Assembly: GCA_015485335.1 (NCBI GenBank)
Contig: WFTT01000057.1
Span: 1 to 60,707 of the forward strand
DNA length: 60,707 nucleotides
Direction: 5' to 3'
Source of the DNA: Robiginitomaculum sp.
Lineage (GTDB): Bacteria > Pseudomonadota > Alphaproteobacteria > Caulobacterales > Maricaulaceae
In this document: piece after piece, positions 55,287 to 60,707 of the stretch
Layout: every line of letters starts with the position of its first letter
Position numbering within the stretch: the first letter of the stretch is position 1
The notes under the pieces: generated by a model
The model's input: only the letters and a program-made list of their open reading frames with translations
Database searches by the model: none
What the model was told of the DNA's origin: nothing
Translations under genes and position numbers: made by a program

Positions 55287-56648
55287 ATGTCTTCCCAAAC
55301 CTCCTCTGAAACGCGCCCCTCTCTTAAACAGTCTCTATCCATGCTGGGTTGGCGACGATCTTTGGTGATGCTCGCTTTGGGTTTTTCGGCGGGCCTGCCA
55401 ATCCTGTTGGTGTTTTCCACCCTGTCTGCCTGGTTGCGCTATGAAGGGGTCAGCCGTTCGGCCATTGGCTTTTTTGCCTGGGCGGGGCTGGCCTATACTT
55501 TTAAATTTCTTTGGGCCCCGCTGGTGGACCGGCTGCCGATCCCGTTTTTAACCCGCCGGCTGGGGCGACGACGCTCGTGGATGCTGGTGGCGCAAATTGT
55601 GCTTTTTGGCGCCATAGTCTTTGCCTCGACCACCAATCCCGGCCAAAATCTTTTGCCCGTGGCATTGATCACGGTGGTTATCGCCTTTGCCTCGGCCACC
55701 CAGGATATTGCGCTGGATGCCTGGCGCATTGATGTGGCCCGCGTCGAGGATCAGGCCTTGTTGGCGGCAATTTATCAATGGGGGTACCGCTTTGGCATGA
55801 TTGCGGCGGGCTTTGGCGTATTGGCCATGGCCGCGGCCCATGACTTTCACTTTTCCTATCGGGTGCTGGCACTGATGATGCTGGTCGGGCCGATCGGCGT
55901 ATTTTTTGCGCCCGAGCCAAAACCAGCTGAACCAAAGAGCGGCGGCGTGGATGTTGTGCACAAAATTGCCGGCCATAGCGCCATTGGTGAGGCCACCACC
56001 TGGCTGTACACGGCGGTCGTTGCGCCCTTTGCCGACTTTGTTCAGCGCTATCGCGGTCTGGCCTTTTTTATTCTGGCCCTGATCGGCCTATATCGACTGA
56101 CCGATTTTGTTATGGGGTTCATGGCCAATCCGTTTTATCTGGACATGGGCTATACCTTGGGGCAGATCGCCACCATCTCCAAATTTTACGGCATCTGGGT
56201 GATGCTGGCCGGGGCTCTGCTGGCCGGGATTGCGGCCAATCGCTGGGGTGTATATCCGGTTCTGCTGGCGGGTGCCATTCTGGGTGCTGGATCAAACCTG
56301 GGCTTTGCCTGGCTGGCCACCCAGGATGCACAGACCACCAAGCTGGTCGCGGCCATCACATTGGAAAACCTTTCTGCGGGATGGGCAGGAACGGCGCTGA
56401 TCGCCTATATGTCCAGCCTGACCAACCGGGCCTTTTCGGCAACGCAATATGCATTATTCAGTTCGTTCTATGCCTTGCCGGGCAAGCTGTTTGGCGGGTT
56501 TTCCGGCATGATGGTGGATAAATTGGGTTATCCGTTATTTTTTGTTACCACCGCCGCCATTGGCATCCCGGCCATTCTTTTTGTGTTGCTGGCCATGCGC
56601 TGGACCGCCGCGCGGGCGCTGGCCAGTGCCAAGCCAAAAATCACGTAA
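55287..56648 (+). CDS. ampG: AmpG-type muropeptide MFS transporter
   Basis: Major-facilitator permease that, in the AmpG family, imports GlcNAc-anhydroMurNAc muropeptides for cell-wall recycling. It has about twelve hydrophobic helices, with LGFSAGLPILLVFSTLSAWLRYEGVSR, FAWAGLAYTFKFLWAPLVDR, and SATQDIALDAWRID, all characteristic of AmpG. Length 453 aa. The stop lies 2 bp from the convergent maeB stop, so no terminator fits there. Substrate assignment follows the family, not direct evidence. Confidence 0.88.
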   Translation: MSSQTSSETRPSLKQSLSMLGWRRSLVMLALGFSAGLPILLVFSTLSAWLRYEGVSRSAIGFFAWAGLAYTFKFLWAPLVDRLPIPFLTRRLGRRRSWMLVAQIVLFGAIVFASTTNPGQNLLPVALITVVIAFASATQDIALDAWRIDVARVEDQALLAAIYQWGYRFGMIAAGFGVLAMAAAHDFHFSYRVLALMMLVGPIGVFFAPEPKPAEPKSGGVDVVHKIAGHSAIGEATTWLYTAVVAPFADFVQRYRGLAFFILALIGLYRLTDFVMGFMANPFYLDMGYTLGQIATISKFYGIWVMLAGALLAGIAANRWGVYPVLLAGAILGAGSNLGFAWLATQDAQTTKLVAAITLENLSAGWAGTALIAYMSSLTNRAFSATQYALFSSFYALPGKLFGGFSGMMVDKLGYPLFFVTTAAIGIPAILFVLLAMRWTAARALASAKPKIT

Positions 56649-56650
56649 AA

Positions 56651-58921
56651 TCAGCCATCGCCGCTTAAATCATAGGCGGTAATCGCCGCCATATTGACAA
56701 TATCGGAAACCGTGGCCCCCAGACGGCAAATCTGTACAGGGTTTTGCAGGCCGGTCAGCAAGGGACCGATTACGGTATTATCACCAATGGTGGAGAGCAA
56801 TTTGGTTGAGATCGACGCCGAATGTACCGCCGGCATGATCAGCACATTGGCCGGACCCGTCAGGCGCGAAAACGGGAACAGGCGCTGGGTGGTTGGATCC
56901 AGCGCCACATCGGCGGCCATTTCGCCCTCATATTCAAAATCCAGATCATCCCGGGCATCCAGGATTTCCACCGCTTCGCGGATTTTATTGCACCGCTCGC
57001 CCCCCGGATTGCCAAAGGTGGAATAGGCCAGAAAGGCCAGCCGCGGGGTAAAACCCAGCCGCCGCACCGTGCGGGCGCTTTCAATGGCAATCTCTGCCAA
57101 ATCCTCGGGCCCCGGAAATTCGGTCACATTGGTATCGGCGATAAACACCGTATGGCCTTTGGAAAGGGCGATCGACATGCCCATAATTCGGGTGCCGGGT
57201 TTGGGGTCGATGGCACGCAGCACGTCTTTGAGCGCAATATCATAATTGCGGGTAATGCCGGTCACCAAACCATCTGCATCGCCCAGTGCCACCATACAGC
57301 TGGAGAAAATATTGCGATCATTATTGATCAGGCGCTGTACATCGCGGGTCAGATAGCCGCGCCGCTGCAGGCGTTTATAGAGATAATCAAAATAGTCCGG
57401 ATTGCGATCCGACAGCATGGCATTACAGATTTCCAGATCGGTGCTTTCATCCAGCCCCACCAGCTTCATATTACGCCGCACCTGTTGTTCGCGGCCGATC
57501 AAAATGGCCTTGCCAAAGCCCTGGTTCTGAAAGGAATACGCGGCGCGGATCATAGCTGGTTCTTCGCCTTCGGCAAAGACAATGGTTTTGGGGTCATTGC
57601 GCACCACCCCATGGATGCGCTGGATCAGGCCCGCGGTCGGATCAAGACGCCGCGCCAGCTGGTTCTGATAGGCGTCCATATCGCGTATGGGTTTGCGGGC
57701 CACGCCACTGTCCATGGCCGCCTGGGCCACAAAGGGTGGTACAAAAGAGATCAGCCGCGGATCAAAAGGGGCAGGGATTATATATTCACGGCCAAAGGTA
57801 GGCCGCGCTCCGTGATAGGCTGCGGCCACTTCATCGGGGACATCTTCGCGCGCCAGACCGGCCAGCGCATGGGCGCAGGCCACCTTCATTTCTTCATTAA
57901 TGGTGCGTGCGCGTACATCCAGTGCGCCCCTGAAAATATAGGGAAAGCCCAGAACATTATTGACCTGATTGGGATAATCGGATCGCCCGGTGGCCATAAT
58001 GGCATCGCGGCGTACCGCCATCACCTCTTCGGGCGTAATTTCCGGATCCGGATTGGCCAAGGCAAAGATAATTGGTTGATCGGCCATGGATTTGACCATG
58101 TCCTGGGTGATCGCGCCAGCGGCGGAAAAACCCAGCACGCAATCTGCATCCACCATAACCTCTTCCAACGTGCGCAAATCCGTATCGACGGCATGCATGC
58201 GCTTCCATTGATCCAGATCATCCCGATCCTTGTGCACCACCCCTTCAATATCCACCGCAATGGCGTTTTCATCTTTAACGCCCAGGCTTTTGACGAGGTT
58301 CAAGACCGACAGGCCTGCGGCCCCAGCCCCCACCAGCACCACTTTGAGATCTTCAATTTTACGGTTTGTCAGATGCACCGCATTGATCAAGGCCGCCGAT
58401 GTAATAATCGCCGTGCCGTGCTGGTCATCATGAAACACCGGAATATCCAGTGCATCGCGCAATTCAGATTCGATAATAAAGCACTCAGGGCTTTTGATAT
58501 CTTCCAGATTGATCCCGCCAAAGGAATTACCAAAGCGTTTGACGCATTCCACAAAGGGCGCAATCTCGGTTTCCTCAATCTCGATATCAATACCGTCCAC
58601 ATCGGCAAAGCGCTTGAAGAGGACTGCTTTGCCCTCCATCACCGGCTTGGAGGCCGCCGGGCCAAGATTGCCAAGACCCAAAATGGCCGTGCCATTACTG
58701 ACCACGGCAACGGTGTTGCCCTTGGCGGTATATTCGTAAACCAGATCAGAGTTTTTAGCGATTTCGCGAACCGGCACCGCCACCCCCGGCGAATAGGCCA
58801 TGGCCAGATCCCGCTGGGTCGACATGGGTTTTGAGGCCGCAATTTCGATCTTGCCTGGCTGGGGGTATTGATGAAAGGCCAGAACCTCTTCATCAGAAAA
58901 CATATGTTTTTTACGCGCCAT
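56651..58921 (-). CDS. maeB: NADP-dependent malic enzyme with phosphotransacetylase-like domain (MaeB)
   Basis: Oxidatively decarboxylates malate to pyruvate, supplying NADPH. The malic-enzyme part (about 1-430) has AYSPGVAVPVREI, SNGTAILGLGNLG, FHDDQHGTAI with the metal Asp, and the nucleotide-binding GAGAAGLSVLNLV. The C-terminal half (about 435-756) resembles phosphate acetyltransferase (NVLIMPAVHSASISTKLL), a fusion in which it regulates the enzyme in response to acetyl-CoA. Start chosen at MARKKHMFSD (58921); 20 extra codons upstream lack support. It is divergent from mutS, a common alphaproteobacterial arrangement. Confidence 0.95.
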   Translation of the reverse strand: MARKKHMFSDEEVLAFHQYPQPGKIEIAASKPMSTQRDLAMAYSPGVAVPVREIAKNSDLVYEYTAKGNTVAVVSNGTAILGLGNLGPAASKPVMEGKAVLFKRFADVDGIDIEIEETEIAPFVECVKRFGNSFGGINLEDIKSPECFIIESELRDALDIPVFHDDQHGTAIITSAALINAVHLTNRKIEDLKVVLVGAGAAGLSVLNLVKSLGVKDENAIAVDIEGVVHKDRDDLDQWKRMHAVDTDLRTLEEVMVDADCVLGFSAAGAITQDMVKSMADQPIIFALANPDPEITPEEVMAVRRDAIMATGRSDYPNQVNNVLGFPYIFRGALDVRARTINEEMKVACAHALAGLAREDVPDEVAAAYHGARPTFGREYIIPAPFDPRLISFVPPFVAQAAMDSGVARKPIRDMDAYQNQLARRLDPTAGLIQRIHGVVRNDPKTIVFAEGEEPAMIRAAYSFQNQGFGKAILIGREQQVRRNMKLVGLDESTDLEICNAMLSDRNPDYFDYLYKRLQRRGYLTRDVQRLINNDRNIFSSCMVALGDADGLVTGITRNYDIALKDVLRAIDPKPGTRIMGMSIALSKGHTVFIADTNVTEFPGPEDLAEIAIESARTVRRLGFTPRLAFLAYSTFGNPGGERCNKIREAVEILDARDDLDFEYEGEMAADVALDPTTQRLFPFSRLTGPANVLIMPAVHSASISTKLLSTIGDNTVIGPLLTGLQNPVQICRLGATVSDIVNMAAITAYDLSGDG

Positions 58922-59022
58922 GACTGATTCGCTCCGATTCAGTAAGGTACCCACGTTAGGCGCAGCGCGTTTTGCACGCAATCATACTTGCGTCCAAAAA
59001 AACCGCCTCTAGTTTATGCACC

Positions 59023-60707
59023 ATGGTCAAAGCTAAAAAATCCGCGCCCACACCCATGATGGCTCAGTATCTGGCTATTAAGGAAAGCGCCCCAGATGCG
59101 CTGTTGTTTTATCGTATGGGCGATTTTTACGAACTGTTTTTTGACGATGCCCGTGCCGCCTCGGCGACCCTGGGCATAGCTCTAACCAAGCGGGGTAAAC
59201 ATCTGGGCGAGGACATCCCCATGTGCGGCGTGCCCGTGGCCGCAGCGCAAACCTATCTGCCACGCCTGATCGCCCGCGGCCACCGGGTGGCTATTTGCGA
59301 ACAGACCGAAGACCCCAAAGAGGCCAAGAAACGCGGCGCCAAGGCCGTGGTCCGCCGCGAGATTGTGCGCATTGTTACCCCCGGCACCCTGACCGAAGAC
59401 AATCTGTTGGAACCACGCCAGGCCAGCCGGGTTTGTGCCCTGCACCGCGATGGCACCGGGGCATGGGGACTGGCCTGGGCCGATATTTCCACCGGCGAGT
59501 TTTGTGCCAGCCAGACCGACCATCTGGGAGCCGAAGAATTGCTGAGCGCCCTTGGCCCCCGTGAAGTCCTGATCCAGGACAGTGCGGATGCGGAGATACG
59601 AGAACGCATAGACTTGGCATTGCCGGGTCTGGTCCCCACCCCCCTGCCCGCCAGTCATTTTCGCCCGCGCCAGCATTTATCCGCCCTGTGTGCCGCCTTC
59701 GGGGTCAGCTCGCTGGACGGTTTTGGCGATTTTTCAATGGCCGAAAAAGGCGCCATGTGCGCCCTGCATACCTATTTACAGATCACCCAGGCCGGCCAGC
59801 CCTCGCGGTTGGCCCCGCCCGTACATCTGGACCATACGGGCTGGATGGCCATTGACCCGGCAACCCGCGGATCGCTGGAATTGCTGACTACCCTGGCGGG
59901 CAAGAAAAAAGGCGCGCTGCTGGATAATCTGGATTGTACCTTGACCGCTGCGGGGGGGCGATTGTTCGCCGACCGGCTGACCCGGCCATCACTGGATTTG
60001 CAAATCATGGCCCGCCGCCATGATGCCATTACCTGGTTCACCGAAGAAAGCGGCATATTGGAAAAGGTGCGCACAGCCTTGCGCCATTGCCCGGATGGGG
60101 AACGGGCATTATCCCGCCTGACCCTGAGCCGCGGGGGCCCGCGGGATCTGGCCGCCATTGCACAGGTTTTGCAAAACGGGGAAACCTTAAACGCCATCTT
60201 CCCCACCTCGCCGCTATCGGCCCCGCCCGAAGAGCTGGCCAGCGCCTTGCAGGCCATATCCCTGGCCAATGACAGCGCCGCCGGGGTGCTGGCACGGGAT
60301 CTGAAAAAAGCGCTTAATGACGAATTGCCGCTCTATACCCGCGATGGTGGCTTTATCGCCAAAGGATGGTCCGCGGCGCTGGATGAAACCCGCGAGCTGG
60401 GCCGCAATGCCCGCCAGGTGATTGCTCGCCTGCAGGCCGACTATGCGCGCCTTTGCGATGTGACCTCCCTGAAGATCAAGCATAATAATGTGCTGGGCTA
60501 TTTTATTGAGGTTACCCCGCGCCATGCCGATAAATTCATGGCCGAGCCACTCAGCACACAATTTACCCATCGCCAGACCCTGGGCAGTGCGGTGCGCTTT
60601 ACCCCCAGTGAGCTGGCCGAACTGGACGCCAAAATTGCCGGGGCCACGGAACGTGCTCATGCGCTGGAGCTGGAAATCTTTGCCGACTTTAACACCCGCA
60701 TCAATGA
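59023..60707 (+). CDS. mutS: DNA mismatch repair protein MutS (partial, cut by window end)
   Basis: Mismatch recognition ATPase. The frame opens at ATG 59023 (MVKAKKSAP) and remains open to the window end, 561 complete codons plus two bases. The mismatch-binding Phe-x-Glu is in GDFYELFFDDA (F35, E37), followed by IPMCGVP, CEQTEDPKEAKKRGAKAVVRREIVR, the connector, the core domain (LDNLDCTLTAAGGRLFADRL) and the clamp with IKHNNVLGYFIEV. The ATPase domain with the Walker motifs lies beyond the window. No frameshift is seen in the visible part. Confidence 0.95.
   Translation, partial: MVKAKKSAPTPMMAQYLAIKESAPDALLFYRMGDFYELFFDDARAASATLGIALTKRGKHLGEDIPMCGVPVAAAQTYLPRLIARGHRVAICEQTEDPKEAKKRGAKAVVRREIVRIVTPGTLTEDNLLEPRQASRVCALHRDGTGAWGLAWADISTGEFCASQTDHLGAEELLSALGPREVLIQDSADAEIRERIDLALPGLVPTPLPASHFRPRQHLSALCAAFGVSSLDGFGDFSMAEKGAMCALHTYLQITQAGQPSRLAPPVHLDHTGWMAIDPATRGSLELLTTLAGKKKGALLDNLDCTLTAAGGRLFADRLTRPSLDLQIMARRHDAITWFTEESGILEKVRTALRHCPDGERALSRLTLSRGGPRDLAAIAQVLQNGETLNAIFPTSPLSAPPEELASALQAISLANDSAAGVLARDLKKALNDELPLYTRDGGFIAKGWSAALDETRELGRNARQVIARLQADYARLCDVTSLKIKHNNVLGYFIEVTPRHADKFMAEPLSTQFTHRQTLGSAVRFTPSELAELDAKIAGATERAHALELEIFADFNTRIN

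Noticed and set aside
56822-58834. 670-codon open frame on the plus strand
   Set aside because: It is antisense to the fully conserved maeB coding sequence; composition is His/Ile/Gly-rich shadow sequence without domains.

Overview
The window is a dense chromosomal segment of an alphaproteobacterium. The assignment rests on several observations: the order ruvC-ruvA-ruvB-ybgC-tolQRAB-pal-cpoB-tilS-ftsH; a long reverse-strand housekeeping block running from nfuA to pnp; the longer alphaproteobacterial type of SerC next to SerA; an RpoH with a clear RpoH box; a Fur without the structural CxxC cysteines; a GTTC-N7-GTTC SOS box; and intergenic palindromes typical of the class. I cannot name the genus. 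About 58 protein genes are supported. I found no tRNA, rRNA, IS element, prophage or CRISPR array.

Layout. 1-7266: secreted M20 peptidase, Sel1/SPOR protein, NAD(P) epimerase, a giant tricorn-type S41 peptidase and an unassigned helix-turn-helix protein. 7267-7604: intergenic block with palindromic repeats and a helically phased TTACCCCTT array. 7605-20117: Holliday-junction resolution (ruvCAB), the Tol-Pal envelope-constriction machine with ybgC and cpoB, then tilS, ftsH, folP and thiD. 20114-22967: a PhzF-like enzyme facing a class V aminotransferase and an EamA exporter. 22968-27954: serC-serA behind a structured leader, a PagL-like lipid A deacylase, and purA. 28018-29298: a secreted Gly-rich hexad-repeat protein and rpoH, followed by a second phased array (29590-29746).

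29943-52634 is almost entirely reverse strand and holds a large translation, RNA and membrane block. Read in the direction of transcription from the right it is: DUF2333 protein, nfuA, nitroreductase, tsaB, rimI, fur, miaB, phoH, ybeY, corC, lnt, XRE regulator, metK, trmB; then a forward-strand toxin-antitoxin pair; then rimP, nusA, ylxR, infB, a trpF-like gene, rbfA, truB, rpsO, pnp. 52776-60707: comM with an SOS box, an orphan PAS-receiver protein, an AmpG-type permease, the malic enzyme maeB, and the start of mutS, cut by the window end.

How it fits together. Most genes are core and their clustering is conventional. The less ordinary material is regulatory or small. It includes two intergenic arrays of G/C-tract motifs spaced 10-11 bp apart, upstream of ruvC and rpoH and sharing a 15-mer; an H-type pseudoknot whose 3' strand ends next to the rpsO ribosome-binding site; a promoter plus intrinsic terminator in front of rimP-nusA-infB; a perfect 22-bp palindrome in front of metK beside an XRE regulator; a ribbon-helix-helix antitoxin paired with a Doc/Fic toxin between two parts of the translation block; and a TrpF-like gene embedded between infB and rbfA. 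Motif positions, arms and spacings were read by eye. Function, promoter use and family membership beyond visible motifs are inference.
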